Positions 50,273 to 59,525 of a stretch of 64,000 nucleotides of DNA are shown here, one piece after another. The position numbers were made by a program, and so were the translations under genes. The first letter of the stretch is position 1; each line of letters begins with the position of its first letter. Under the pieces are notes generated by a model. The model saw only the letters and a program-made list of their open reading frames with translations, was not told where the DNA came from and searched no databases. Source of the DNA: Methylosinus sp. Sm6. GTDB lineage: Bacteria; Pseudomonadota; Alphaproteobacteria; Rhizobiales; Beijerinckiaceae. The DNA lies in contig NZ_JAINDZ010000027.1 of assembly GCF_019802345.1 (NCBI RefSeq), forward strand, positions 1 through 64,000, read 5' to 3'.

Positions 50273-51178
50273 CTATTCGACCTTTCCACGCTCTGCGAGG
50301 AAATCGAGCAGCGCCCGCACGCGCGAGGGTAACGGGCCGCCCTGACCGATGTGGATGGCGTGAAAGGCTTCGCGATCGCCGGGGTCGAGAGGTTCGAGCA
50401 CGGGCGCGAGACGGCCGGCGGCGATGTCGTCGCGCACCGTGAAGGCGGCGAGACGGGCCAGTCCGCCGCCGCCGAGCGCGAGATGCCGCAGCGCCTCGCC
50501 ATCGCTCGCCTGCACGCGGCCGGCGACGGGGACGACCACTGTCTCGCTCCCCTTCTTAAACGGCCAGCCATCGACCGAACGGACGTAACAGAAACCGAGG
50601 CGATGGTGACCGGCGAGATCCTCGATCGTCTTCGGCTCGCCGAAACGCGCGAGATAGGACGGCGCGGCGACGATCATCATCGCGGTGTCGCCGAGCTTGC
50701 GGGCGACGAGGCTCGAGCTCTTCAACGGACCCGCGCGCACCCCCACATCGGTGCGTTCCGCCAGGAGATCGACGATCTCATCGGTTTGCGCCAGATCGAG
50801 CGTCACGCCGGGGTAGCGCTCCAGGAAATCGGGCAGGATCGGCGCGAGGATATGCGTGGCGTAGGAGGCGCTGGCGTTGAGCCGGATGCGCCCGGCCGGC
50901 TGCTCGCCGGCGCCGGCATTGCGCTCGGCGTCCTCGATGTCGGCCAGAATGCGGGTCGCCCGTTCATAGAAGGCGCAGCCCTCCGGCGTGAGCTGGAAGG
51001 CGCGCGTGGAGCGGTTGACGAGGCGCGCGCCGAGCCGCGCCTCGAGCCGGGCGACGAGCTTGCTCACGGCCGAGGGGGTCATGCGGCAAACGCGGGCGGC
51101 GGCGGAAAACCCGCCCTGTTCGACCACGCGGGTGAAGACATCCATCTCGCCGGAGCGGTTGATCTCGGGTCGCGCCAT
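50273..51178 (-). CDS. LysR-type transcriptional regulator
   Basis: 301 aa. The HTH at about 10-65 (MDVFTRVVEQGGFSAAARVC, SKLVARLEARLGARLVNRST) is followed by a LysR effector domain of full length (IRLNASASYATHILAPILPD). It is divergent from a decayed MFS/aldo-keto reductase region, which was probably its target. Confidence 0.88.
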   Translation of the reverse strand: MARPEINRSGEMDVFTRVVEQGGFSAAARVCRMTPSAVSKLVARLEARLGARLVNRSTRAFQLTPEGCAFYERATRILADIEDAERNAGAGEQPAGRIRLNASASYATHILAPILPDFLERYPGVTLDLAQTDEIVDLLAERTDVGVRAGPLKSSSLVARKLGDTAMMIVAAPSYLARFGEPKTIEDLAGHHRLGFCYVRSVDGWPFKKGSETVVVPVAGRVQASDGEALRHLALGGGGLARLAAFTVRDDIAAGRLAPVLEPLDPGDREAFHAIHIGQGGPLPSRVRALLDFLAERGKVE

Positions 51179-51272
51179 GGTCTTTCAATTCATAAATGAT
51201 GTTCCTGTCAGCATTCTATATCGCCTGAAGCCGAACCTCTATCTCTGGCCCGACACCATCGCGGGACGGATC

Positions 51273-51479
51273 ATGCCTTTGGCGCTTTATGTTCTGACGG
51301 CCGGGGCCTTTGGTCCTAATGGCGCATGGCGCCCGGCCTCGCCTTGCCCATGGCCGCCGTCGTGCTCGTTTGCTTGCGTGGCGGCGCCGCTGTTGGCCGC
51401 GTTCTTCCCGCTCGCGGCGATCCTCGTCGCCGGGCTCGCGGTCAGCCAGGATCGCGCCGTGAAGCGCGTCGCCTGCTGA
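51273..51479 (+). pseudogene. MFS transporter remnant
   Basis: MPLALYVLTAGAFG matches the first membrane helix of DHA1-type drug/sugar exporters, then the sequence jumps within a few codons to a C-terminal-like end (LLAAFFPLAAILVAGLAVSQ). About 68 codons remain of a ~400-residue family, consistent with an internal deletion. Divergent from the LysR gene. Confidence 0.55.
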
Positions 51480-51515
51480 AGCCGCCTCACCCCCCACTCC
51501 ACGAAAGGACACCCC

Positions 51516-52238
51516 ATGGAAACGCGCTTTCTCGGCCGCTCGGGGCTGAAGGTCCGGTCCTCGGCTTCGGCGTCGCCACCTTCGGCGGCACGGGCCCGCT
51601 GTTCGGCAATTGGGGCACGAGCGACGCCATCGAGGCGCGCCGCCTCGTCGACATCTGCCTCGAGGCCGGCGTCAACCTGTTCGACACGGCCGATGTCTAT
51701 TCCAATGGCGGATCCGAGGACGTGCTCGGCGCGGCGATCGAGGGCCGGCGCGACGCCGTGCTGATCTCGACCAAGACCGGCCTGCCGATGGGCGACGGGC
51801 CGAACGACGCCGGAACGTCGCGGCGCCCTCGTCTGGAGCCCGCTCGGCTGGGGCCGGCTGACCGGCAAGATCCGGCGTGGCGCGCCCTTGCCGGAAGGAA
51901 GCCGACTGCATGAGACGGCTCGATTCGGACCGCCGGTCGACGAGGAACGCCTCTATCGCGTCATCGACGTTCTCGACGAGCAGACCGAAGAGACCGGCAA
52001 GGCCGTGCCGCAGATCGCGCTCAACTGGCTGATCCATCGTCCGACGGTCGCATCCGTCATCATCGGCGCGCGTAATGAAGCTCAGCTCCGGCAGAACCTC
52101 GGCGCCGTCGGCTGGGCGCTCACGCGAGAGCAGATCGCCCGGCTCGACGCGGCGAGCGCCGTCATGCCGCCGTATCCGCATTTCCCCTATCGAATCCAGG
52201 AAGGCTTCGCACGTCGCAATCCGCCGATCATCGGCTGA
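51516..52238 (+). pseudogene. Aldo/keto reductase, frameshifted and internally deleted
   Basis: Starts METRFLGRSGLKV; a missing base near 51554 shifts frame to VLGFGVATFGGTGPLFGNWG and FDTADVYSNGGSEDVLGAAI. Around 51820 the middle of the barrel (about 120 residues) is missing. The sequence resumes at LVWSPLGWGRLTGKIRRGAP in the first frame through ALTREQIARLDAAS to the stop. The active-site Asp/Tyr region remains but the Lys/His part is gone, so no working enzyme can be made. Confidence 0.85.
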
Positions 52239-52425
52239 TGGAGGCGGCCGAACTGTCGCTGCGCGCCTTTTGGCGAGGGTTCGGCCTGCCGGCCATCCTG
52301 GTGAAACAAGGCAACTCGGTCCCCTGGGCGGAAATGTTCGATTTTCTCGTCGCTCCGTCGCGAGGCGATCGCCATCTCGAACAGGATGGACCAGCGTTGG
52401 CCATTCGACTGCGCCGCAGCCGCGT
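52239..52425 (+). pseudogene. Decayed second DUF2809 copy
   Basis: ELSLRAFWRGFGLPAILVKQ, GNSVPWAEMFDFLVAPSRGD aligns with LSLRAFGLALGLPAVVVKYG and ILWAAMVYFIVALSRGD of the intact gene at 49831. Hydrophobic helices are degraded by substitutions and the C-terminal third is missing. Suggests duplication plus decay, or a degraded homologue brought in with the aldo/keto reductase region. Confidence 0.7.
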
Positions 52426-52823
52426 CATCGACTCGCATTGCGTCGCGCGTATTGCGCGAGGCCGAGGCCGAGGGACCAATTCTCTTTCGCGACCTCGACG
52501 AGGCTCACGAACACGTCCTCCGGCCGGACGCCGGGGCTTTTGCCGAGCAGCTCCGCGATCCGCCGGAACAGCGCTTTCTTCTGTTCCACGGTGCGGGTGT
52601 TGTTCGCGGTGATCTGGACGAACACGAGATCGTCGCTCCGGGCGATGCCGAGATAAGACGCGCCGTAGCGGAAATTTGTAGTGTCATGCTCCGTAATGGT
52701 CATGAACTGGTTGTCTTCGGGCACGTCGAATGTTTCGTACATGGCGCGGGCAAGGCTGTCGAAGATCGCCTGCCGGTAGGCTTCCGGCTTTCCGGCGCGT
52801 AGTGAAATGGAAGTGAGCGGCAT
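52425..52823 (-). CDS. Tautomerase-family protein
   Basis: 132 aa, started at Met with catalytic Pro2 in MPLTSISLRAGKPEAYRQAI. Continues with EDNQFMTITEHDTTNFRYGA and EQKKALFRRIAELLGKSPGV. This is the long (about 130-residue) tautomerase superfamily form related to MSAD-like enzymes. Substrate unknown. Divergent from a LysR gene that probably controls it. Confidence 0.85.
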   Translation of the reverse strand: MPLTSISLRAGKPEAYRQAIFDSLARAMYETFDVPEDNQFMTITEHDTTNFRYGASYLGIARSDDLVFVQITANNTRTVEQKKALFRRIAELLGKSPGVRPEDVFVSLVEVAKENWSLGLGLAQYARRNASR

Positions 52824-52918
52824 TGCGGGTCCTTTCCATTTTGTCCTGGCTTGACATTAAACGTCGTCTGAACATTTTGATATGCTATGGATATATATAT
52901 CAGCGATAACGGCCAGAA
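52824..52918. promoter_or_regulatory. Divergent tautomerase-LysR promoter region
   Basis: 95 bp, AT-rich at 52856-52905. It contains TTGACATTAAACG and GATATGCTATGGATATATATATC with T-N11-A spacing possibilities for LysR binding. Exact -10/-35 assignment is uncertain. Confidence 0.5.
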
Positions 52919-53776
52919 ATGAACGAGCGTCCTCTCGACTTGGATTCCGTCCGGGCTTTCATTCGCATCGCCGAGCTCGGCAGTTTTACGCATGCCGCTG
53001 AAGCCATGCGGACGACGCAGGCTGCGGTCAGCTTGAAGCTGAAGCGGCTCGAAGAGAGGCTCGGCTGCCGGCTCGTCGAGCGGACGCCCAGGCATGTGCG
53101 GCTCTCGGCGCAGGGCGCAGCCTTCCTCGAACACGCCCGTGAGCTTTTGCAGGTACACGATCGCGCGCTCACCGTATTTGCCGGAGCTCGGCAGCGCCTC
53201 ACCATCGGCATCAGCGACCATGTTGCTGGGCCGGAGCTCCCCGCGCTGATCGCGCGCATGAATGCGCAAGACCCGCAGCTGTTGATCGAAATCCGGATCG
53301 GATCGTCGGGCGACCTGCTTCAAAGCTTCGACCGGCGGCAACTCGACACGGTGATCGTCCGCCTGCAGGTCGGACGGAGCGACGGAGAGATTCTCGCCGA
53401 AGAAAAATTCGGCTGGTTCGCGGCGCCGAACTGGCGGCATCGCGCGGGCGAGCCCTTACCGCTTGCTACGATGGCCGAGCCCTGCGGCGTGCGGGCGATG
53501 GCCGGACAGCTTCTCGATATGGCGGGCGTGCCTTGGACGGAAATTTTCGTTGGCGGCGGCGTGACGGCGGTCGCCGCGGCCGTCATGGCGGGGCTCGGCG
53601 TTGCCGCATTGGCTCCGCGAATGCTGCCATTTGGCGCAGTCGATGTAGGCGCGAAGCTCGGGCTTCCCGATTTACCGCGCTTGCCAGTTCTGCTTCACTC
53701 GAGGGTCAAAGATGGCCGGCCGCGAGATGCGCTTGCCGCGCTTTCTGCTGCTTTCAGGAGTGCGGTGCGGGGCTAG
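52919..53776 (+). CDS. LysR-type transcriptional regulator
   Basis: 285 aa. HTH at about 8-65 (LDSVRAFIRIAELGSFTHAA, LKLKRLEERLGCRLVERTPR), full effector domain (LTIGISDHVAGPELPALIAR). The gene pair with the divergent tautomerase is the classical LysR layout, so it likely regulates the tautomerase in response to its substrate. Confidence 0.88.
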   Translation: MNERPLDLDSVRAFIRIAELGSFTHAAEAMRTTQAAVSLKLKRLEERLGCRLVERTPRHVRLSAQGAAFLEHARELLQVHDRALTVFAGARQRLTIGISDHVAGPELPALIARMNAQDPQLLIEIRIGSSGDLLQSFDRRQLDTVIVRLQVGRSDGEILAEEKFGWFAAPNWRHRAGEPLPLATMAEPCGVRAMAGQLLDMAGVPWTEIFVGGGVTAVAAAVMAGLGVAALAPRMLPFGAVDVGAKLGLPDLPRLPVLLHSRVKDGRPRDALAALSAAFRSAVRG

Positions 53777-54539
53777 GGCTTACCTGCCCGAACTCTCCCG
53801 TGGCCTGTCGATCGAGCGGAGGTTCGCGCCCACGCTTTCATCATCTCCGAACGTTTGGGCAGTGCGCCGAGAATCGATGGAGCCATTCACCCGGGTCCGG
53901 CGAATGATTGCTCCTGGGAGTTTGGCTATAGGGGCTGCAATTGGCGCCTTCCCTGCCCGGCGACGCGACCCTTCGCGCCCGTCGCCCTCAATAATTCAGC
54001 GTCGTTCCGGCGATGTGGAAGACCAGGAAGACATAGGCGATGACGAGCCCGCTCGCCGCCAGCCCGCTCTGGTGAAGGCGCGTCCACCGCCCGCCGACGC
54101 GCCGGCGCCAGAAATCACACGGAAAGCGGAAATGACAATCGAGAGCTGCGGGCAAAGTCGCCAGCGCATGTCCATTTTCCAATGCGGGCTTCCCGCGGCG
54201 ATAAATTAGTAATATGCTCATCGAGCAATATTCAGGGAATGTAAAAAGTCGAAATGCCTCCGTTCTGATGCACGATACCTCAAGCGCATGATCGAAGGCT
54301 GTAGCGTATATTCGGGTGTTGTGGGGAAAGCCGGTCCGCTACCAGTTCGCAAATATTACAATATAATCAATATATTAGCTGATTTCATGCCACCAATTCC
54401 GCCACCGAGCCGCTACCACTTTTACTATTGCGGCGTACACGCGCGCGGAATGGCGCGAGTTCGCCGATGGCAACCTCTTTCGTCGGAATTTGCAAAAGCC
54501 GCGGGAGCCCGGACGGCTGTCGATCGCTCCGTCATCTCG
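53777..54539. other. Long stretch without an intact gene
   Basis: Mostly non-coding and AT-richer after 54180. A minus-strand open frame at 53988-54221 (77 aa) ends in one membrane-like segment (SGLAASGLVIAYVFLVFHIA) but starts inside AT-rich DNA. It looks like the C-terminal end of a lost membrane protein. No RNA or repeat was recognised. Confidence 0.4.
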
Positions 54540-54735
54540 GCGCTCGTAACGACGGGCTCGAGCGCCATTCCGCAGATTGGACAATTGCCGGGCTGCGGCT
54601 GCCGGATCTGCGGATGCATCGGGCAGGTGTAGATCGCATCCGGGCGAGCCTCGCCCAGCGTTGTCCCCGAGAGCGGTCCCCGCCGGAGCAGGCGCGCGCC
54701 CCTCATGCGAGTGGTGAGTGGGGTCGTCCGTGTGG
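54540..54735 (-). pseudogene. Copper P-type ATPase metal-binding fragment
   Basis: [20 protein letters not shown] followed by CGMALEPV is the heavy-metal-binding (CPMHP...CPICGM) domain at the start of Cu-translocating ATPases. A His-rich leader ([10 protein letters not shown]) precedes it in another frame, so a frameshift separates the two. The transport domains are absent. Fragment of a lost copA-like gene. Confidence 0.65.
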
Positions 54736-54736
54736 A

Positions 54737-55906
54737 TCAGTCGCTCGGCTGTCTTTCCAAGAAAAAGCGAACCATTTCCCGCGACGCATTCGGGCCATGC
54801 GCATCCGTGTAAGAGCCTCTGGAATCGCCGCCGGACCAAGCGTGTCCGAGGCCTTGGACCTCCCAATGTTCGACGAGCGGAATTCCGGCCGCGTCTGCGA
54901 CCATCGTTCGTCGAAACATTCTCCCGCCTCTTTCGTCCTCCGCGAACGAGATCTTGGCGCCATCGCCGATGCTCGAATGGACGTCGGAGAAAATCAGCTC
55001 CCCATTCGAAGGATGCACGGTGTGATCGGCGGTCCCATGAAAGACGATGGTACGAACCGCGTCCGCCATGCTTCGGGTGTCGGCTCTCGGCGCCGAGCCG
55101 CGCATAGCCGCGAAGGCGGATATGACATCGGTGGCGGCGCCGAAGGCGAGGCCCGAGTGAACACCCGTCGCCGCATAAAGCTCTGGATAGGTTGCGCCCA
55201 TCACGACCGCCATCGCTCCTCCGGCGGAAAGTCCCGCGATAAAGACGCGACTTGCATCGACGGCGTGTTCAGTGATGACGCTGCGCGTCATTCCGGCGAT
55301 GATGCTGGGCTCGCCCATGTCGCGAATTTGATCCCCGTGATTGAACCAGTTCCAGCATCCCGCATTATTCGCGCTGGTGGTTTGTTCCGGGTAGACCACG
55401 ATGAAGCCGCTCTCTTCGGCGAGATCGTTCATGCGTGTTCCGACCGCGAAATCATCCGACCCCTGCGTGCAGCCGTGAAGCATTACGATGAGGGGGGCGT
55501 GTTTCTCGAGGCTGCTCGGGAGAAAGATTTTGTAGTCGCGCGAACCGGCGGCGCAGGAGAAATTGCGCGAAAGGTAGGCTGCGCCCTCCGGAATCATAGG
55601 CCGAACACGCCTTCTCGAAGGAGCCCCCGGGAGCTTCGCTTTTCGAAGAAGCTCGACGGTCTCCCTCAGCGGGCGCCGAACGCGAGCGCGAGGATTGCGC
55701 TGCGCCGGAGCGTGCGAACTTTCCGAGTTCGCTTCACTGCGTGAGAAGCTCGAGGGAGCCTCGAGCAGCAGAGCGCCGGTCCGGCGCTCATCGGGAGAAG
55801 AAGCGCCCCTCACGGCGATCTGAATCTGGCGAGTCGCCTCCAGGAGGCTTTGCGCGCGGGTCAGCTCGGTCGCACGAAGCATAGCGTCGAGGAAAGTCGT
55901 TTTCAT
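54737..55906 (-). CDS. PHB depolymerase-family esterase
   Basis: 389 aa. After an N-terminal ~120 residues of low conservation comes the catalytic domain: APLIVMLHGCTQGSDDFAVG, nucleophile Ser in VFIAGLSAGGAMAVVMG, ADHTVHPSNGE, and His near HAWSGGDSRGSYTDAHGPNA. No clear signal peptide, so probably an intracellular esterase acting on polyhydroxybutyrate or short esters. ATG 55906 gives MKTTFLDAML. A CopG regulator gene lies 33 bp upstream in the same direction. Confidence 0.85.
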   Translation of the reverse strand: MKTTFLDAMLRATELTRAQSLLEATRQIQIAVRGASSPDERRTGALLLEAPSSFSRSEANSESSHAPAQRNPRARVRRPLRETVELLRKAKLPGAPSRRRVRPMIPEGAAYLSRNFSCAAGSRDYKIFLPSSLEKHAPLIVMLHGCTQGSDDFAVGTRMNDLAEESGFIVVYPEQTTSANNAGCWNWFNHGDQIRDMGEPSIIAGMTRSVITEHAVDASRVFIAGLSAGGAMAVVMGATYPELYAATGVHSGLAFGAATDVISAFAAMRGSAPRADTRSMADAVRTIVFHGTADHTVHPSNGELIFSDVHSSIGDGAKISFAEDERGGRMFRRTMVADAAGIPLVEHWEVQGLGHAWSGGDSRGSYTDAHGPNASREMVRFFLERQPSD

Positions 55907-55939
55907 TGTGCTTGCTCCACTTCGAGCCATGTCGGCGTC

Positions 55940-56359
55940 TCACGCGAATCGGTCGGCCAGCGCGGTTTTGACCGCGCTGCTGGCCTGGAGCGCGCCCAGC
56001 ACCGTGATGGATTCGATTGTCGCGAGCGCGAGGTCGGGCGGAACGTCATCGTCGATCGTCGCAAGCCCGAGAACGCGAATCCGCAACCTTTCTCCCGCGG
56101 CCTTCACCGCTTCGAGATCGCGACGGGAATATCGGCGCAGCCCCATCTCGAGCGTTCGCCGGATGACGGATTGTTCGACAGCGCCGGAATGGTTCGCGAG
56201 CTGATTCCGAATCGCCGTGCGTATGAAGTCGCTGCGATTCGAAAAGAAGCCTTCGCTCACCAACAAGTCTATGCGACCGAGATCGACATAGCCCAGGTTG
56301 ATGGTGATCTTTTCCGTATCGCCGACTTTTTCATTGGTTCGAGCTGTCGCCTTCGCCAT
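55940..56359 (-). CDS. CopG-type ribbon-helix-helix regulator
   Basis: 139 aa. RHH at about 15-60: ITINLGYVDLGRIDLLVSEG, FFSNRSDFIRTAIRNQL. A longer C-terminal domain follows (DLEAVKAAGERLRIRVLGLA) that may sense a ligand. It is located with the PHB depolymerase in one leftward unit, a recurrent neighbourhood in alphaproteobacteria. ATG 56359 with GGAGAG just upstream. Confidence 0.8.
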   Translation of the reverse strand: MAKATARTNEKVGDTEKITINLGYVDLGRIDLLVSEGFFSNRSDFIRTAIRNQLANHSGAVEQSVIRRTLEMGLRRYSRRDLEAVKAAGERLRIRVLGLATIDDDVPPDLALATIESITVLGALQASSAVKTALADRFA

Positions 56360-56679
56360 CTCTCCACCATCCACCTGGATGGAAATGGGAGCCGCCGCCG
56401 CCATTTCAAGCGGGAAGGCCGTTTTCTCGCGGGCGATAGTGCGCGCAGGACACGAAACGCGGGGTCTCAAATCTCTACAAGAGTCGGATCAAGCATAGAG
56501 AATTACTACTTCTTGGCGCTATCGGCCTGTCGTCCAGGTCACGTATGACGAATTCGACAGGCAACCAGAATTGTAACGACGATGCCCAGTATTTGGGTAG
56601 ATTCCGAGGCTCGCGCGACCGCCGGGCTTTCACGAGGGTGACGGCGCTCTCTCTCATTGGAATAAAAAGGAAAGCAATC

Positions 56680-57219
56680 ATGAAATATCATGCAATCATG
56701 AGCGCGGCGGCGGCGCTTGGCGTGGCGCTTTCATTGACGCTGCCGGCCGACGCCGGTGAGCGAGACGGCCGCGGCGGCCACGGCATAGGCGCGGGCCAAA
56801 CCCGCATGCGTGGAAACTTCAGCGGATCGCGAAGCGCCCATGAGGCTCGACACGGGCAATTCGGCTCGGGACGCACGTTCGTCGGGCGTTCGGTTTCCGC
56901 GCCGCACGGCGGTCTTTTCCAAGATTATTCGCATCGCCCAAATCACGCCGCCTACGATCGCGGGTTCTTGCCCGGCGGCATCTTTTTTCCGCTGGCCGTC
57001 ATCGCCGCAGGGCTCAGCGCTCCATTTAATGGCAATTATGGGTTCGGTGGCGACCAGACAGGCGGTTACATGATCGCTCCTGCCGCGGCAGAGTATGCCT
57101 ATGGGAACTACTGTGCGACCGACGTCAAGACCTGCCTGCTGTACGAGCCGGCCGCAACAGGAGTGAACTGCTCGTGCCGAGTGGCGGGTGGTCGGGCATA
57201 TGGATCAGTCATCCAATAA
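56680..57219 (+). CDS. Secreted protein of unknown function
   Basis: 179 aa. A signal peptide (MKYHAIMSAAAALGVALSLT, LPADAGERDG) is followed by a Gly/Arg/His-rich low-complexity half and then a short hydrophobic stretch (GGIFFPLAVIAAGLSAPFNG). The C-terminus has four Cys (NYCATDVKTCLLYEPAATGV, NCSCRV). AAAAGG lies upstream of ATG. The gap 56360-56679 holds nothing else apart from the divergent promoters. Confidence 0.6.
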   Translation: MKYHAIMSAAAALGVALSLTLPADAGERDGRGGHGIGAGQTRMRGNFSGSRSAHEARHGQFGSGRTFVGRSVSAPHGGLFQDYSHRPNHAAYDRGFLPGGIFFPLAVIAAGLSAPFNGNYGFGGDQTGGYMIAPAAAEYAYGNYCATDVKTCLLYEPAATGVNCSCRVAGGRAYGSVIQ

Positions 57220-57362
57220 CCTTGTCTCGCATCGAGACGGCAACGGGTCGCCGCGAAATGAGTGTCTGGTGGTCGGTTGGACACGCTTTCCGCGGCACGC
57301 CCACTACGGTCGAGTAAACAACGCCGCATCGAGGTGAAAACGCAGGGAGGACTGGCCGAGTG

Positions 57363-57827
57363 ATGGCGCTTCTGTCACGGGTGACATTCGGGGTCGTGAG
57401 CGCAGTGTTGATGCTGCTGGCGCTGGCGCTCGTCGCATTTGGCGCGCTCGAGCTGATCGCCGAGCTGAGGAAGTCTTGGCATGAGGGCGGCAATGCGCTG
57501 CTTACGGCGATCGGCTATGTCGTCATTGCGATAGCGGTCTTCGACGTCGCCAAATATTTCGTGGAAGAAGAAGTCATACGTCGCCCTGGGACGCCCACCA
57601 CGTCCGAGGCGCGGCGCAGCCTCGCAAAGTTCATCTCGACGATCGTCATCGCCGTGTTCATCGAAGGTCTGGTCATCGTATTTCAGGTGAGCAAGCAGGA
57701 CGTAGCGCAAATGCTCTATCCGACGGCTCTGCTCGTGACGGCCGTTCTCATCGTGCTCGGACTTGGCGTTTACCAGCGACTGAACGTCGAGGTAGAGCGC
57801 CAAAGCGATCGAATTCAAAAAATGTGA
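57363..57827 (+). CDS. Four-helix membrane protein
   Basis: 154 aa with about four hydrophobic segments (VVSAVLMLLALALVAFGALE, AIGYVVIAIAVFDVAKYFVE, FISTIVIAVFIEGLVIVFQV, ALLVTAVLIVLGLGVYQRLN). Conserved-looking loop EEEVIRRPGTPTTSEARRSL. Possibly a GtrA-unrelated 'general glycosylation' type; I cannot name it. ATG 57363 preferred over GTG 57360. Confidence 0.6.
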   Translation: MALLSRVTFGVVSAVLMLLALALVAFGALELIAELRKSWHEGGNALLTAIGYVVIAIAVFDVAKYFVEEEVIRRPGTPTTSEARRSLAKFISTIVIAVFIEGLVIVFQVSKQDVAQMLYPTALLVTAVLIVLGLGVYQRLNVEVERQSDRIQKM

Positions 57828-57858
57828 ATCCGACCTGCGAAAACTGGAGCAATGGCTT

Positions 57859-58677
57859 ATGAAACTTCGCATCGGCTATGAGCTTCGATACGACTTTCCG
57901 CAGCCGACGCCGGCCATCTTGACGCTCAACGTGCATTTCACGCGCGTTTCGGATCTGTCTCGTCCCGACCATATCTCGATCACTCCTGCGGCTCCGATCT
58001 CGGGATACCGCGACAGCTTCGGCAATTGGTGCAGCCGCGTCGTTCTGGGGCCGGGCCGCACGCTCATCTCGACAGACGCGCTGATACGCGACTCTGGTTT
58101 GCCGGATAGCGTCACTTCGGGAGCTTACCAATTGCCGGTCGAGAGCCTGCCGGAGGAAACGCTGGTCTTCCTATTGCCTAGCCGCTTCTGCGAGAGCGAC
58201 CGACTTTTAGAGCTCTCATGGACGCTGTTCGGCGCCGCGACGCCGGGATGGGGGCGAGTGCAGGCGATCTGCGACTTCGTGCATAATCACATCTGCTTCG
58301 GCTACGAGCACGCGCGGGCGACGCGGACGGCGTGCGAGGCCTATGAGGAGCGTCACGGCGTCTGCCGTGATTATGCGCATCTGGCCATCGCCTTTTGCCG
58401 CGCGCTGAACATTCCGGCGCGCTACTGCACCGGCTATCTCGGCGACGTGGGCACGCCGCCTCCCTATCCGCCCGGGGATTTTGCTGCGTGGTTCGACGCC
58501 TACATCGGTGGCGATTGGCAAACATTCGATCCCAGAAACAACACGCCGAGGATCGGGCGCGTTTTGCTGGCGTGCGGGCGCGACGCGGCGGATGTGGCGA
58601 TGGTGACGACCTTTGGCCCCAATAAGCTGGAAAATTTTCGTGTCTGGACCGACGAGGTCAGCGAAGACGCCGAGTGA
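57859..58677 (+). CDS. Transglutaminase-like cysteine protease
   Basis: 272 aa. The N-terminal beta domain (MKLRIGYELRYDFPQPTPAI) is typical of the bacterial transglutaminase-like family. The core has catalytic Cys in RHGVCRDYAHLAIAFCRALN, then FAAWFDAYIGGDWQTFDPRN and IGRVLLACGRDAADVAM. The His of the catalytic pair, often found in DARHN, reads DPRNN here; both versions exist in the family as far as I know, so activity is uncertain. Probably a cytoplasmic peptidase/amidase. Confidence 0.85.
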   Translation: MKLRIGYELRYDFPQPTPAILTLNVHFTRVSDLSRPDHISITPAAPISGYRDSFGNWCSRVVLGPGRTLISTDALIRDSGLPDSVTSGAYQLPVESLPEETLVFLLPSRFCESDRLLELSWTLFGAATPGWGRVQAICDFVHNHICFGYEHARATRTACEAYEERHGVCRDYAHLAIAFCRALNIPARYCTGYLGDVGTPPPYPPGDFAAWFDAYIGGDWQTFDPRNNTPRIGRVLLACGRDAADVAMVTTFGPNKLENFRVWTDEVSEDAE

Positions 58678-58912
58678 TCCCTGGATGTCGTGAGCCGGCG
58701 CTTCCCCCCTCGACGTCTGCAGATCTGCGAGGGTCGAGCTCGCGCGTCTCATCATTCGTGGGCGCCACGGCCGCTCGACTTTCGTCGTCCCCTCCGGCGC
58801 CGCCCTCGTTCACCCAGACTTCGATACGTTCACGCATGCCTTGCCGCCGAAAATCCGCCTCCGGTTCTCCGGCGGCGGATCCGTGCTTGCGCCAATTCCG
58901 AAGCGTCTTCAT
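58658..58912 (-). CDS. Small hydrophilic protein downstream of dps
   Basis: 84 aa. Starts in ATGA overlap with the dps stop: MKTLRNWRKHGSAAGEPEAD, then RERIEVWVNEGGAGGDDESR. Predicted disordered, no family. It overlaps the transglutaminase gene end by 20 bp on the other strand. Confidence 0.45.
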   Translation of the reverse strand: MKTLRNWRKHGSAAGEPEADFRRQGMRERIEVWVNEGGAGGDDESRAAVAPTNDETRELDPRRSADVEGGSAGSRHPGITRRLR

Positions 58913-59388
58913 TTCGGAGTCCGATGCGACTCGACAAGCCAGAGCTGCTGATCGACGCCACGCGAGACTTCGGTGAACAGGTCGGCCGTGTCAGCGTCGG
59001 CATAGCTCGTGGCGAGACCGATGGCCTCTCGGGCGGACTGGCCGAAGGCCGCGAGCGCGCTCGAAACGGCGAAGACATGCTCGCTGCAATCCGCGATGCA
59101 ATGAGGATAGGGAATGAGGAAGGAGCGTTCGGCCGCGGTTTGAACCGTGCCATAAGCGGCGCCGCCGAGCCCGCCGGCGCGTTCGGCGATCAGATCGGAA
59201 TAATCCTCGACAGCGCCGGCCACTCGGTCGAAGAGTTCGTGAATCGCGATGAAGCCCGGCCCGCGAACATTCCAATGCGCCTGCTTCACTTGGGCGTGCA
59301 AATCGATCGCCGCCGCAAGATGCTTGTTCAAGAGCACGACGGACTGAACGCGAATGTTCTCGGACAATGTGTTATGTGTCTGCTGCAT
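58909..59388 (-). CDS. dps: Dps-family ferritin-like DNA-protection protein
   Basis: 159 aa. The Dps ferroxidase pattern LLNKHLAAAIDLHAQVKQAH, WNVRGPGFIAIHELFDRVAG, AVEDYSDLIAERAGGLGGAA carries the His/Asp/Glu ligands. Forms 12-mers that oxidise and store iron and shield DNA in stress. The gap to the next gene (59389-59525) is empty. Confidence 0.9.
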   Translation of the reverse strand: MQQTHNTLSENIRVQSVVLLNKHLAAAIDLHAQVKQAHWNVRGPGFIAIHELFDRVAGAVEDYSDLIAERAGGLGGAAYGTVQTAAERSFLIPYPHCIADCSEHVFAVSSALAAFGQSAREAIGLATSYADADTADLFTEVSRGVDQQLWLVESHRTPK

Positions 59389-59525
59389 GGTCGTGTCTCC
59401 TCATGTGAGCGGCAAGACGAGCGGACGACGTCTGCTCGCGCCCGCGCAGAAGGCGCCTGTCGTTCACGTTGCGGCGTGCAGGCTTTCATGAAGCTGCAAA
59501 CGCGCCGACATCTCCCGGAGTCGAT

